Assembly (NCBI RefSeq): GCF_008373755.1
Contig: NZ_VUJV01000006.1
Location: 396,073-460,072 of the forward strand
DNA length: 64,000 nucleotides
Source of the DNA: Nocardioides humilatus
GTDB lineage: Bacteria; Actinomycetota; Actinomycetes; Propionibacteriales; Nocardioidaceae
Reading direction: 5' to 3'
The translations under genes were made by a program, and so were the position numbers. The notes beneath the pieces are model-generated. The model was given only the letters and a program-made list of their open reading frames with translations. It was not told the DNA's origin and made no database searches. Shown one piece after another: positions 50,731 through 60,494 of this stretch; the first letter of the stretch is position 1; every line of letters starts with the position of its first letter.

Positions 50731-50924
50731 CGAAGTGTCACTCTTGGTGGCACGAAGTGTCAGGGTTGAGCGCACGAAGTGTCACGGTTGGTTGGTCGAG
50801 ATGTCGGATCCGGTGACAACCAAGACTGACACTTCGCGCTCGCAAGACTGACACTTCGGACAACCAAGACTGACACTTCGCGCACGCAAGACTGACACTT
50901 CGTGCGCGCAAGAGCGACACTTCG
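50731..50924. repeat. Inverted array of 22-bp repeats (nine units)
   Basis: Four units on the plus strand begin at 50731, 50753, 50775 and, degenerate, 50797. Five on the minus strand end at 50836, 50858, 50880, 50902 and 50924. Spacing is exactly 22 bases throughout. Each starts with CGAAGTGTC plus A or G, followed by a 12-base tail that usually carries TTG about four bases in. Two minus-strand units (50815-50836 and 50859-50880) are identical. The arms face each other around 50815-50818 and can pair as long stem-loops. The array fills the gap between the convergent sufT and secreted-protein genes. It is not CRISPR-like: there are no unique 30-40 base spacers. Confidence 0.9.
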
Positions 50925-50931
50925 CGAGGGG

Positions 50932-51468
50932 TCAGCAGGCGGCGGGGGAGTCGTACTTCCCGACGCGCCACTTGAAGCTGACGAAGACGTCGCCCTCGGG
51001 GCCGTCGCCGAAGAGGACGACCTCGTAGATGCCGGGCCGCTCGGGTCGGACCAGGCGGAACCAGTGCGGCCGTTTGCGGTTGATCACGGGCTTGACCGTG
51101 CAGGTGTCGTCGTCGGGGTGTCGCACGCTCGACATGTGCTCGGAGCCACGGAAGCGCCATCCCGGGCGGCCGAACCAGAAGCGGATCGACTGCCCACTGG
51201 TGATCCGGCGTTGGTGCTCAGGTGCCGGTGGGATGCCGTCGGCGCAGGTCATGACCTGCTCGCCGTCGTGGACCGGGGAGGTCCAGCAGTAGGTCCAGGG
51301 TCGCAGGCGCAGGAACGTGTCGTCGGGCCGCTCGAACCACACGTCGGAGGGTTGTCCGGTGTAGGTGTAGTGCGGCGCCGGCGGGGGAGTGTCAGCCACC
51401 GCCGACGGAGCGACCAGCGCGCCGACGAGCGCGACGGGGCCGACCACCAGGAGCGCGAGCAGTCTCAT
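50932..51468 (-). CDS. Secreted hypothetical protein
   Basis: A 178-residue exported protein of unknown function. The signal peptide is MRLLALLVVGPVALVGALVA with cleavage after SAVA. The mature part has three to four cysteines (YCWTS, MTCADG, DTCTVKP, PAAC at the end) and a beta-rich look with SIRFWFGRPGWRF, YEVVLFGDGPEGDVFVSFKW. ATG 51468 starts 5 bases after the stop of the upstream SRPBCC gene, so it is probably in that operon. A longer reading to 51549 runs into that gene and is rejected. Confidence 0.75.
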   Translation of the reverse strand: MRLLALLVVGPVALVGALVAPSAVADTPPPAPHYTYTGQPSDVWFERPDDTFLRLRPWTYCWTSPVHDGEQVMTCADGIPPAPEHQRRITSGQSIRFWFGRPGWRFRGSEHMSSVRHPDDDTCTVKPVINRKRPHWFRLVRPERPGIYEVVLFGDGPEGDVFVSFKWRVGKYDSPAAC

Positions 51469-51473
51469 GACCG

Positions 51474-51998
51474 TTACGACGCAGTGGCGGAGCGATCGGT
51501 TCCGGCGTACTTCTCGTCGGTGTAGCGGCGCAGCTTCTTCAGGAACCACCGGAACGTCAGGTTCATCACGGGCTTGCCGAGCGGCATGAAGAACCGCGAC
51601 GGGCCGGCGACGTCGAGGGCGAGCGTCCAGGTCAGTCGGCAGCCCTCAGGGGTGCGTACGACGTCGTAGCGCTCGGCGAACGCCTGCACGGTCTTCTCCG
51701 AGGAGGAGTTGAAGCGGAAGGCCATCTGGGCGGGCGGCGCCCAGATGAGGAACTCCTCGTCGCCGACGAGGCCGCCGCGCATGTCGACGGTCCGGGTGGT
51801 GCCGACGCCGCGCGGCTCGGGGCTGGTCCAGGTGACGTTGGTGATCACCTTCGCCCACTTCGGCCACGACGACGCGTCCTCCAGCACCTCGAAAAGCTGC
51901 TCAGGCGTGATGGCGAGGTCGACGCTGTTGGCGTAGCGGTAGCGCGCGGTGTCGACGAAGTCGGCGTCGACCAGGCGGCAGGGGTGCATGTCCGTCAC
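51474..51998 (-). CDS. SRPBCC (START-like) family protein, copy 1
   Basis: A 174-residue START-like helix-grip protein: YRYANSVDLAITPEQLFEVLEDASSWPKWAKVITNVTW, TRTVDMRGGLVGDEEFLIW, LTWTLALDV and a C-terminal helix FRWFLKKLRRY. These folds bind hydrophobic ligands. It is clearly paralogous to the next upstream gene. GTG 51998 aligns its N-terminus residue for residue with that paralogue and lies 6 bases after a TACTAT hexamer. ATG 51989 is the alternative. A perfect KstR-type box lies just upstream, suggesting steroid-linked regulation. Confidence 0.8.
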   Translation of the reverse strand: MTDMHPCRLVDADFVDTARYRYANSVDLAITPEQLFEVLEDASSWPKWAKVITNVTWTSPEPRGVGTTRTVDMRGGLVGDEEFLIWAPPAQMAFRFNSSSEKTVQAFAERYDVVRTPEGCRLTWTLALDVAGPSRFFMPLGKPVMNLTFRWFLKKLRRYTDEKYAGTDRSATAS

Positions 51999-52004
51999 CT
52001 GTCG

Positions 52005-52010
52005 ATAGTA
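52005..52010 (-). promoter_or_regulatory. Leaderless-type -10 hexamer of SRPBCC copy 1
   Basis: On the minus strand TACTAT, 6 bases, then GTG at 51998. It overlaps the KstR-type box by two bases. Confidence 0.45.
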
Positions 52011-52022
52011 GAACAAGTTCTA
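52009..52022. promoter_or_regulatory. KstR-type operator, perfect palindrome
   Basis: TAGAACAAGTTCTA fits TNNAACNNGTTNNA at all fixed positions, and its arms TAGAAC/GTTCTA are perfectly symmetrical. It overlaps the stop codon of SRPBCC copy 2 and the putative -10 of copy 1, about 40 kb away from the steroid genes at the left of the window. Confidence 0.75.
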
Positions 52023-52523
52023 GTTCGCGGAGTAGTGCTTGTCCGTGTAGTGCCGCAGGTGTGTCAGGAAGCTCGCGAGCAACCGGTCGAGGAGCGGGTG
52101 GGTGAGCCGCACGACCGGGGCGAGGGCGCGCGGCACGTCGATGCCGACCGACCAGGTGAGCCGGCAGCCGTCGGCGGTCGGCTCGACGTCGTACCTCTCG
52201 GAAAAGGCGGTCGTGAGCCGGCTCGAGCTCGCGATGAAGCGGAACGCGATCTGCCGCGGCGCGTCCCAGGTGAAGAACTCCTCGTCGCCGACGATCCCGC
52301 CGCGCAGGTGGACGGTGCGGGTCGTGCCGGGCCCGAAGGGCTGCGGGCTGGTCCAGGTCACCTGGGTGAGCGCCTTGACCCACTGAGGCCACGCCTCGGC
52401 GTTGAGGAACACCTCGAACAGCTGATCGGGCGTGATCGCGAGATCGACGCTGTTGGCGAAGGAGAACGGTGCCGTCTCGACGAAGTCAGCGTCGACGTCG
52501 CGGAGGTCACGCATGCGGGCCAC
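52020..52523 (-). CDS. SRPBCC (START-like) family protein, copy 2
   Basis: A 167-residue START-like protein, tandem paralogue of the downstream gene: FSFANSVDLAITPDQLFEVFLNAEAWPQWVKALTQVTW, TRTVHLRGGIVGDEEFFTW, LTWSVGIDV and a C-terminal FLTHLRHYTDKHYS. It may bind a lipid-like ligand. The GTG at 52523 is preceded by TAGGCT at 6 bases; an ATG at 52514 is possible. Its TAG stop lies inside the KstR-type box that precedes copy 1. Confidence 0.8.
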   Translation of the reverse strand: MARMRDLRDVDADFVETAPFSFANSVDLAITPDQLFEVFLNAEAWPQWVKALTQVTWTSPQPFGPGTTRTVHLRGGIVGDEEFFTWDAPRQIAFRFIASSSRLTTAFSERYDVEPTADGCRLTWSVGIDVPRALAPVVRLTHPLLDRLLASFLTHLRHYTDKHYSAN

Positions 52524-52529
52524 GGCACG

Positions 52530-52535
52530 AGCCTA
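52530..52535 (-). promoter_or_regulatory. Leaderless-type -10 hexamer of SRPBCC copy 2
   Basis: On the minus strand TAGGCT, 6 bases, then GTG at 52523. No Shine-Dalgarno sequence is present. Confidence 0.45.
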
Positions 52536-52550
52536 GGTGGCGGTCGCCGC

Positions 52551-52556
52551 TACGGT
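52551..52556 (+). promoter_or_regulatory. Leaderless-type -10 hexamer of acVLRF1
   Basis: TACGGT, a 7-base spacer, then GTG at 52564. This also decides between the two overlapping GTG codons at 52562 and 52564. Confidence 0.5.
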
Positions 52557-52563
52557 CACCTGT

Positions 52564-53172
52564 GTGAACCACGTCCAGGTGCCGACTGTGCGCGTCGAGC
52601 GGTGGGTCGCCAACTTTGCGGACCGCCACGGCGAGACGACGCTCGGCGTCACCGAGGGTGCCCTGCGCGGGGAGGCCTCGGACGGCTCCTGGTTCCTCGC
52701 GCGCCTCCCCTTCGCCAGTGAGTACGACGGCCCGCCCGATGCCGCGGCCTTCGCCGGCGCCGCGCAGCCCCCTGACCAGTGGGGCGTCCTGCTCGTCCGC
52801 AAGGGCGGCTTCGCCATCGCCCGGCTCGCGGGCCCCATGCTGGGGGAGTCGAAGGTCGGGCAGCGCCACGTGCAGGGGCGCACCAAGGCGGGCGGCCAGT
52901 CGCAGCAGCGCTTCGCCCGTCGCCGGGACAACCAGGCGCGTGAGGCTTACGGCGCGGCCGCCGATCACGCGGCGAGGATCCTCGCCGGGCTCAGCGGGCC
53001 GGTCGTCACCGGCGGTGACCATGCCGCGGTGACCGCTGTGCTGGAGGACCCGCGACTGGCAGGTCTGTCGGTGGTCGAGCCCTGGATCGCCTGCCCGGAC
53101 CCGCGACGCGCGGTCCTGGACGCCGCCATCGGCGACGCCCAGGCCGTGCGTGTCGAGGTGATGAACGCCTAG
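52564..53172 (+). CDS. acVLRF1-family peptidyl-tRNA hydrolase/release factor
   Basis: A 202-residue protein of the actinobacterial VLRF1 family, related to eukaryotic Vms1/ANKZF1 and eRF1. The catalytic-type loop is GQRHVQGRTKAGGQSQQRFARRRDNQ, which holds the glutamine-rich GGQSQQR motif. VLLVRKGGFAIARL precedes it and a Rossmann-like C-terminal half follows (VVTGGDHAAVTAVLED). Homologues release stalled nascent chains from peptidyl-tRNA in ribosome quality control. It is a single gene, divergent from the SRPBCC pair and convergent with the lipoprotein gene. Confidence 0.85.
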   Translation: MNHVQVPTVRVERWVANFADRHGETTLGVTEGALRGEASDGSWFLARLPFASEYDGPPDAAAFAGAAQPPDQWGVLLVRKGGFAIARLAGPMLGESKVGQRHVQGRTKAGGQSQQRFARRRDNQAREAYGAAADHAARILAGLSGPVVTGGDHAAVTAVLEDPRLAGLSVVEPWIACPDPRRAVLDAAIGDAQAVRVEVMNA

Positions 53173-53179
53173 CCGAACC

Positions 53180-53923
53180 TCAGTTGGCGAGGGCCTTCGC
53201 GAAGGCCGCGGCCTGCACGTCGATCGGGTTGGGGAACGCGGACGTGTCGGCATCGGGAGTGGCCGCGAACGAGGTCGCCAGGATCACCCGGTGCGCGAGG
53301 GTCACGATCAGGACGCCCTGGAACGACTCGCTGGTGATCTCGTAGGCCGTGCTGGTGCCGAGGCCGGTGGTGTCGACGTTGGCGGTGACGTCCTGGGGCG
53401 CACCGATCGTGACGGCGGTGCCGTCGCCGGTCGTGCCATCGGTGCAGTTGAGACCGGCCAGGCCGGCGGCGAAGGCCGTCGCGGCGGCCTCGTCGCTCTC
53501 GTAGATCGCGAGCTCCTCCTGGATCGCTGCGATGCCGTCGGAGTGGTCCAGCTCGACGCCGCCGGTGACCTGCGGCGGGAACTGCTCGTCGAGCGGCGTT
53601 CCGTCGGGGTCGCAGAGCGGCGGGTCGTCGGTGTCGGTGTAGGTGCCGAGCACGAAGCCGGCCCCCACCTCCTCGGCGGTCAGCAGGGCTGCGTCGAGCT
53701 GCTCCTGGGTCACGTCGCCGGTCGGGTCCATCGGGGTCGCGGAGCTGTCGGTCGTCGGCGCGGTGGCCTCGGTCGTCGGCGTCTCGGACGGGGTGGGGGT
53801 GACGGTTTCGGTCACCTTGTCGTCGGACTTCTTGTCGTCGTCACCGTCACCACCGCCGCAGCCGGCGAGGAAGGTGAGACTGAGCAGAGCGGCGGAGACT
53901 GCCGCCGTACGAGTGGAGCGCAT
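53180..53923 (-). CDS. Hypothetical lipoprotein
   Basis: A 247-residue lipoprotein with a signal and lipobox LAGC at residues 19-22. An Asp/Lys then Thr/Pro/Ser-rich linker of about 50 residues is followed by a domain with DVTQEQLDAALLTAEEVGAGFVLGTYTD, FAAGLAGLNC and a C-terminal AAAFAKAL. The domain resembles PknH-type sensor/lipoprotein domains by general pattern only. ATG 53923 has a TAGTTT hexamer 6 bases upstream. Confidence 0.75.
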   Translation of the reverse strand: MRSTRTAAVSAALLSLTFLAGCGGGDGDDDKKSDDKVTETVTPTPSETPTTEATAPTTDSSATPMDPTGDVTQEQLDAALLTAEEVGAGFVLGTYTDTDDPPLCDPDGTPLDEQFPPQVTGGVELDHSDGIAAIQEELAIYESDEAAATAFAAGLAGLNCTDGTTGDGTAVTIGAPQDVTANVDTTGLGTSTAYEITSESFQGVLIVTLAHRVILATSFAATPDADTSAFPNPIDVQAAAFAKALAN

Positions 53924-53929
53924 GCGGCG

Positions 53930-53935
53930 AAACTA
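53930..53935 (-). promoter_or_regulatory. Leaderless-type -10 hexamer of lipoprotein gene
   Basis: On the minus strand TAGTTT, 6 bases, then ATG at 53923. Confidence 0.4.
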
Positions 53936-53949
53936 CTGGGATTTGCTCG

Positions 53950-54408
53950 CTAAAACAGCCGTCTCGTGAAGAAGGCGCTGTGCGGATCCTCAACGTAGCC
54001 CTCGAACGGACCGCACGATTCGAAGCCGCGCGAGCGGTAGAGCTCACGTGCCGGGGCGAAGAAGTCCTGCGTGCCGGTCTCGAGGCTGAGCCGCTGGTAG
54101 CCCCGAGCCTCTGCCTCGGCGACGACGTGGTCGAGCAGTCGACCGGCGACCCCGCGACGGCGCGCGGCCGGGGCCGTGCGCATCGACTTCACCTCGCCGT
54201 GCGTCGGGTCGATCTCCTTCAACGCCGCAGCCCCGAGGAGGGTGCCGTCTTCGCGGAGGGTCCAGAAGGTCAGCTCGGGCCCGGTGAGAGCAGTCGGGTC
54301 GAGCGCGTGGACGCTCTCCGCCGGCGACGTGGCATACATGTCGACGAGGTGGTCCTCGAGGAGCTGGAGCACGTCGGCCCGGAGGGGGTCGTCGGTCCCG
54401 ATCAGCAT
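53950..54408 (-). CDS. GNAT-family N-acetyltransferase
   Basis: A 152-residue GNAT enzyme that transfers an acetyl group from acetyl-CoA to an amine. Visible parts are [38 protein letters not shown] (the acetyl-CoA pyrophosphate loop RRRGVAG), [11 protein letters not shown] and [19 protein letters not shown]. Close relatives include putative acetyltransferases of the PhnO/YjaB type; the substrate is unknown. ATG 54408 fits the family start; longer frames run into the opposite ABC gene. Confidence 0.85.
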   Translation of the reverse strand: MLIGTDDPLRADVLQLLEDHLVDMYATSPAESVHALDPTALTGPELTFWTLREDGTLLGAAALKEIDPTHGEVKSMRTAPAARRRGVAGRLLDHVVAEAEARGYQRLSLETGTQDFFAPARELYRSRGFESCGPFEGYVEDPHSAFFTRRLF

Positions 54409-54457
54409 GGACCAAAGCCTCCCATGTCGAGGTCGCTCGGGTCGGTACGGTCGTGGT

Positions 54458-55369
54458 GTGACGAGCAGCGATGCCGTGATCCGGATCCGTGGCCTGGTCA
54501 AGACCTTCGGCGCATTCCGCGCGCTCGACGGCCTGGATCTCGAGGTGACTGCAGGGGAGGTGCACGGCTTCCTCGGCCCCAACGGCGCGGGCAAGTCGAC
54601 GACGCTGAGAGTGCTGCTCGGGTTGTTGCGCAAGGACGCGGGCGAGGTGCTGCTGTTCGGTGGCGATCCGTGGCGCGAGGCGGCCGAGCTGCACCGACAG
54701 CTGTCCTACGTGCCCGGCGACGTCAGCCTGTGGCCCAACCTGAGCGGCGGGGAGACGGTCGACCTGCTCATCCGGATGCGCCACGGTGACCCGACGACCG
54801 CGCGACGTGACGAGCTCATCGAGCGCTTCGCTCTCGACCCGACGAAGAAGACGCGTGCCTACTCCAAGGGCAACCGGCAGAAGGTCGCGCTGGTCGCCGC
54901 CTTCGCCACCGACCCCGACCTGTTGCTGCTCGATGAACCGACGTCGGGTCTCGACCCGCTGATGGAGCAGGTCTTCAACGATTGCGTCGCCGAGCACACG
55001 GCGCGCGGCGCGACCGTGCTGCTCTCGAGCCACATCCTCAGCGAGGTGGAGCGACTGGCCGACCGGGTCACGATCATCCGTGAGGGCCGCACCGTGGAGT
55101 CCGGGACGCTCGAGTCGCTGCGCCACCTCCACCGCAGCAAGGTGGTCGCGACGGTCTCCGGTGCCGTCCCCGAGCTGGCCGGCACGCCGGGCGTCCACGA
55201 CGTCGCCGTCGACGGCTCCCGGGTCACCTGCACGGTCGACCCCGATGCGCTGCCGACTGTCCTCGCCGCCCTGACGACGGCCGGCGTCGTCGCCCTCACC
55301 AGCACCCTGCCGAGCCTCGAGGAGCTCTTCCTCGACGCCTACCGGCAACCCGCGCAGGCCGGCCGATGA
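54458..55369 (+). CDS. ABC transporter ATP-binding protein (drug exporter type)
   Basis: A 303-residue ATPase: Walker [11 protein letters not shown], an ABC signature [15 protein letters not shown] (a YSKG variant seen in this exporter class), Walker [14 protein letters not shown] and [12 protein letters not shown]-terminal domain of about 90 residues follows. The class is found with large two-part permeases that export antibiotics or polyketides. It overlaps its permease by 4 bases (ATGA). The GTG start has TACGGT 6 bases upstream. Confidence 0.88.
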   Translation: MTSSDAVIRIRGLVKTFGAFRALDGLDLEVTAGEVHGFLGPNGAGKSTTLRVLLGLLRKDAGEVLLFGGDPWREAAELHRQLSYVPGDVSLWPNLSGGETVDLLIRMRHGDPTTARRDELIERFALDPTKKTRAYSKGNRQKVALVAAFATDPDLLLLDEPTSGLDPLMEQVFNDCVAEHTARGATVLLSSHILSEVERLADRVTIIREGRTVESGTLESLRHLHRSKVVATVSGAVPELAGTPGVHDVAVDGSRVTCTVDPDALPTVLAALTTAGVVALTSTLPSLEELFLDAYRQPAQAGR

Positions 55370-56928
55370 CGAACGCCCTCGTCGGAACCGCGCTGCTGAC
55401 CCGGCTCGCTCTGAGGCGGGACCGGGTGGTGGCCGCGGTGTCGATCGCCGCTCTCGTCCTCCTCTGCTTCGCCTCCGCCGCGGCGACGTCGGGCCTCTAC
55501 CCCGACGAGGGGGCGCGCGTCCACGCGGCGGAGGCGATCAACGGGAGCCCGGCGATCGTCGCCCTCTACGGCCCGATCCTCGACGTCCGCAGCGAAGGTG
55601 AGCTGGCGATGACCAAGATGACGGTGCTGTACGCCGTCTTCCTCGCCGCCCTCTTCGTCGTCCTCGTCCGCCGGCACACGCGGGTGGAGGAGGAGTCCGG
55701 GCGCACCGAGCTGGTGGGCGGGGGTGCGGTCGGTCGGTCGGCGCCGCTCGCTGCCGCCACGGTCGAGGCGGTGCTGCTCGCAACCGTGCTCGGCCTGCTC
55801 ACAGCGATCGCCAACACGGCGGCGGGCCTGGACGTGGCAGGCTCCCTCGCCTTTGGCGCGGTCTGGGCCGGGACCGGTCTGGTGGCAGCGGGCGTGGCCG
55901 CCGTCGCGGCTCAGGTCTCGGCGAGCGCCCGCACCTGCGGCGCGTTCGCGGCAGCCACCATCGCCGTGTTCTTCATGCTCAGAGCCGTCGGCGACACGGG
56001 TCCGGGGTGGGTGAGCTGGTGCTCACCCCTCGGCTGGAACACCCAGGCCCGCGCCTACGCCGACCCGCGGTGGTGGGTGCTCGCCCTCTACCCGGTGCTC
56101 ACAGCCGGGCTGGTCGGCGTGGCCGCCCTCCTGCGGAGCCGTCGAGACCTCGGCTCCGGGCTCCTCGCGGCTCGGCCCGGCCCTGCGCGTGGGTCGCCGC
56201 GCCTGGCTGACGCGATGACCCTCGCGCTGCAGGTCCACGGTACGGCGATCGCGCTGTGGACCCTCGCGGTCGCCGTGCTCGGCGTGGTGTTCGGCATGAT
56301 CGCGCCGGGAGTGGGCGACCTGCTCGACTCGGGGGTCGCCAAGGACCTCATCGACAAGCTCGGCGGCCTGCTGGTCGCGGCGGTGCTGTCGATGAACGCC
56401 GTGGTCATCAGCTACTTCGCTGTTTCTGTCGTGGCGCGCGCGAGCAGCGACGAGGCCTCCGGACGGACCGAGCTGGTCCTCGCGACATCGACGTCGCGGT
56501 CGCGGTGGCTCGCCGCGACGATCCTGGTCGCGCTCGTCGGGGCCGGCTGGCTGATGCTCGTCACCGGGGTCGGCCTCGAGATCGGCTACGTCGCCACGTC
56601 AGGACCCGACATCGGCGACCTGGTCACGGCCGCGCTCGCCTGGGTGCCGGCCGTGTGGGTCGTGGCTGGGCTCGCTCTGCTCGGGTTCTCGCTCCGACCG
56701 GGGTGGACCGTGGTCGGGTGGGGGCTTCCGCTGGCCTTCCTCGTCTTCACCCTGGTCGTCGAGCTGCTCGAGCTGCCGTCGTGGCTGGGCGACCTGTCGC
56801 CGTACTCCCACGTGCCGCAAGTGCCCGCCGAGAGCTGGGACTGGGGCGCCGAGGCCGGGCTCCTCGCCGTGGCCGCCGCGCTCCTCGGCGTGGCGTGGTG
56901 GCGTTTCACCGAGCGCGACATCGGCTAG
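55366..56928 (+). CDS. ABC exporter permease, large ABC-2 type
   Basis: A 520-residue permease with about twelve hydrophobic helices in two similar halves. Each half carries an EESGRTELV / [19 protein letters not shown] cytoplasmic motif just before the helix bundle, the hallmark of tetronasin/polyketide-resistance type ABC permeases. With the preceding ATPase it forms a complete exporter. The substrate is unknown. Confidence 0.85.
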   Translation: MTNALVGTALLTRLALRRDRVVAAVSIAALVLLCFASAAATSGLYPDEGARVHAAEAINGSPAIVALYGPILDVRSEGELAMTKMTVLYAVFLAALFVVLVRRHTRVEEESGRTELVGGGAVGRSAPLAAATVEAVLLATVLGLLTAIANTAAGLDVAGSLAFGAVWAGTGLVAAGVAAVAAQVSASARTCGAFAAATIAVFFMLRAVGDTGPGWVSWCSPLGWNTQARAYADPRWWVLALYPVLTAGLVGVAALLRSRRDLGSGLLAARPGPARGSPRLADAMTLALQVHGTAIALWTLAVAVLGVVFGMIAPGVGDLLDSGVAKDLIDKLGGLLVAAVLSMNAVVISYFAVSVVARASSDEASGRTELVLATSTSRSRWLAATILVALVGAGWLMLVTGVGLEIGYVATSGPDIGDLVTAALAWVPAVWVVAGLALLGFSLRPGWTVVGWGLPLAFLVFTLVVELLELPSWLGDLSPYSHVPQVPAESWDWGAEAGLLAVAAALLGVAWWRFTERDIG

Positions 56929-56931
56929 CGT
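56926..56931 (+). promoter_or_regulatory. Leaderless-type -10 hexamer of APH-like gene
   Basis: TAGCGT, a 7-base spacer, then ATG at 56939. Its first three bases are the stop codon of the preceding permease gene. Confidence 0.45.
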
Positions 56932-56938
56932 CCGAGCC

Positions 56939-57838
56939 ATGTGGCAGCCCGAGCCCGACTGGGTGGCGCTTCCCGGAGGCACCGGGACGTCCACCGTCGG
57001 TGTGTGGCGTACGGCGCTCGGGGGTCGGCCGGTGGTCGTGAAGCGACTCTCCGCGCCGCAACCAGGGGACTCCTCGGCGTTGGAGGACCCGGCCCACGTC
57101 GGCTACTGGCGGCGCGAGGCCGACGTGATCATCACCGGTCTCACGGATGCCACCGCGGGGCTCCGCGGGTCGGCGGCCTCCGTCGAGGAGGACCCCGACG
57201 GCATCACGATCGTGCGCGACTGGGTCGAGGACGCCTCGTCGAGCGGGCTGTTCCTGGCGCTGTGCTCAGGACGGTTCGCCGGATCGGACCTGCCACGGCC
57301 CCGGTTCCTCGCCCGGCACCTGATGCGGGACCGGATGGAGCGGGTGGCCCGCAACGGTGGATGGCCGACGCTCGACCGCACCACGGTCGCCGACGTCGCC
57401 GACCACCTGTGGCGCCACCGCGAGCAGATGCTCGACCTCCTCGACGGGCTGCCGCAGGTGCCGCAGCACGGCGACCCGACGGCGAGCAACCTGCCCGGCC
57501 GGGTCGAGGACGATGCGATCGCGATCGATTGGGGCACCCTCGGCACGGGGCCGGTCGGGGGCGACCTCGGCTATCTCTCGTTGTCAGCGCGCGAAGGCTT
57601 CGAGCCGCTGCTCGACGCCTATCTCCTCGGCCTTCCCGACGCGGACCGCGACCAGGTCGTGATCGGTGCGCAGGTGGTCGCCGTCTACACGGCTCTCAGC
57701 CGTGCGGAGTGGGCCTTGGCGCGCGCCGCCCAGGGGGAGGGGGCGCTGGCGTCGAAGTACCGTCACCCTGCCGTCGCGCCGCACCTGCGCACGTTGCAGC
57801 GGCAGTTCCCGCATATCGAGGCGCTGCTCCAGCTCTGA
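56939..57838 (+). CDS. Aminoglycoside phosphotransferase-like (kinase-fold) protein
   Basis: A 299-residue protein with an APH-type C-terminal lobe. The catalytic loop is HGDPTASNL (HGDxxxxN) and the metal-binding aspartate is in AIDWGTLGTGPVGGDLGYL. The N-lobe has VVVKRL with a probable ATP-binding lysine. It is therefore likely to phosphorylate a small molecule, but nothing fixes the substrate and antibiotic resistance should not be assumed. The position 10 bases after the exporter makes a shared role possible. Confidence 0.75.
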   Translation: MWQPEPDWVALPGGTGTSTVGVWRTALGGRPVVVKRLSAPQPGDSSALEDPAHVGYWRREADVIITGLTDATAGLRGSAASVEEDPDGITIVRDWVEDASSSGLFLALCSGRFAGSDLPRPRFLARHLMRDRMERVARNGGWPTLDRTTVADVADHLWRHREQMLDLLDGLPQVPQHGDPTASNLPGRVEDDAIAIDWGTLGTGPVGGDLGYLSLSAREGFEPLLDAYLLGLPDADRDQVVIGAQVVAVYTALSRAEWALARAAQGEGALASKYRHPAVAPHLRTLQRQFPHIEALLQL

Positions 57839-57856
57839 CCACGCTGGCCAGGACCG

Positions 57857-58816
57857 CTACTCGCCGAGGACCTCGTCCTCGGAGGCGGAGAACGTGTCGC
57901 ACGCGTCCAGGTCGCCGGTCTCGTAGCCGACCATGAACCAGTGCCGGCGCTGGTCGGAGGACCCGTGGGTCCACGTCTCAGCGTCGACCTGACCCTGCGT
58001 CTTGCGCTGGATGTAGTCGTCGCCGACCGAGGCCGCGGCCTCGAGCGCGAGATCGATGTCCTTCTGGCTCAGGTCGAGGAGCAGCACGTTGCCGTCAGCG
58101 TCCTCGGTCTGGGTCGCGTGGTTGGCCCACAGACCGGCGTAGCAGTCGGCCTGGAGTTCGAGGCGAACGCCCGGCGAGGTCGGGCCGGTCTCCTGGGTGC
58201 GGACCTTGCCCATGAAGCCGAGCAGGTTGGAGATGTGGTGGCCGTACTCGTGGGCGATGACGTAGTCCTCGACGAAGCCGCCGTCGGGCCCGCCGAGCTG
58301 ACGCTCCAGCACCTCGTCGAAGAAGGAGGTGTCGAGGTAGATCGTCTCGTCGGGTGGGCAGTAGAACGGGCCGACGTCGGACGTCGCGCCACCGCAGCCG
58401 GTGTCGACGGAGCCCCGGAACGTGACGAGGGCCTCCTCGGGATGGAACTTCGACCCCAGTTCGTCGTCCCAGTAGTCGGTGAGTGAGTTCTCGACGGCGA
58501 CCCGGGCGCAGTCCTGGTTGTCGTTGGCGTCCTCGCCGGTCTCGCAGTCGTCGTAGCGACCCGTGTCCTGCGCGTCGCTGAGTCGGGCGGGGGAGTAGGC
58601 GCCGTTGGTGGACGTGCCGCCGCCGGTGAGGTCGACGCCGAGCCACTGCCCGACGACGTAGAGGACCAGCACCAGGACCAGGCCGCCGACGCTCTTGCCG
58701 CCGATGCCACCGGGGATCGGCAGGCGCATGCCACGGCCCCCACCGCCACCGCCACCGCCGCCGACGTCGCGGACGCGAGACCTGTCGAGCCGAGCCTTCG
58801 GATTGAATCGCACCAC
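57857..58816 (-). CDS. Neutral zinc metallopeptidase (YpfJ family)
   Basis: A 319-residue predicted membrane-anchored metallopeptidase. A glycine-only linker (residues 19-27) precedes one membrane helix (VGGLVLVLVLYVVGQWL). The extracytoplasmic domain contains FYCPPDETIYLDTSFF and the zinc motif HEYGHHISNLLG, with RLELQADCYAGLWANH downstream supplying the third ligand, as in the YpfJ family. The GTG pair at 58814-58816 and 58811-58813 gives two possible starts. The first has TAGGGT 6 bases upstream. Confidence 0.88.
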   Translation of the reverse strand: MVRFNPKARLDRSRVRDVGGGGGGGGGRGMRLPIPGGIGGKSVGGLVLVLVLYVVGQWLGVDLTGGGTSTNGAYSPARLSDAQDTGRYDDCETGEDANDNQDCARVAVENSLTDYWDDELGSKFHPEEALVTFRGSVDTGCGGATSDVGPFYCPPDETIYLDTSFFDEVLERQLGGPDGGFVEDYVIAHEYGHHISNLLGFMGKVRTQETGPTSPGVRLELQADCYAGLWANHATQTEDADGNVLLLDLSQKDIDLALEAAASVGDDYIQRKTQGQVDAETWTHGSSDQRRHWFMVGYETGDLDACDTFSASEDEVLGE

Positions 58817-58822
58817 GGCAGC

Positions 58823-58828
58823 ACCCTA
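58823..58828 (-). promoter_or_regulatory. Leaderless-type -10 hexamer of metallopeptidase gene
   Basis: On the minus strand TAGGGT, 6 bases, then the GTG at 58816. Confidence 0.45.
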
Positions 58829-58883
58829 GGGGCTCGCGCCGGTTGGGCGGGTGTGTCCGCACCGTGGGAGACTGGTCGACGTC

Positions 58884-60488
<1,605 letters not shown>

Positions 60489-60494
60489 TCCCGC

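Noticed and set aside
50731-50924. CRISPR array
   Set aside because: Units are 22 bases end to end with no unique spacers, they occur in both orientations, and no cas genes are near.
56939-57838. Aminoglycoside resistance gene
   Set aside because: The kinase-fold motifs are general to the APH superfamily. Nothing specific to a known resistance enzyme is visible.
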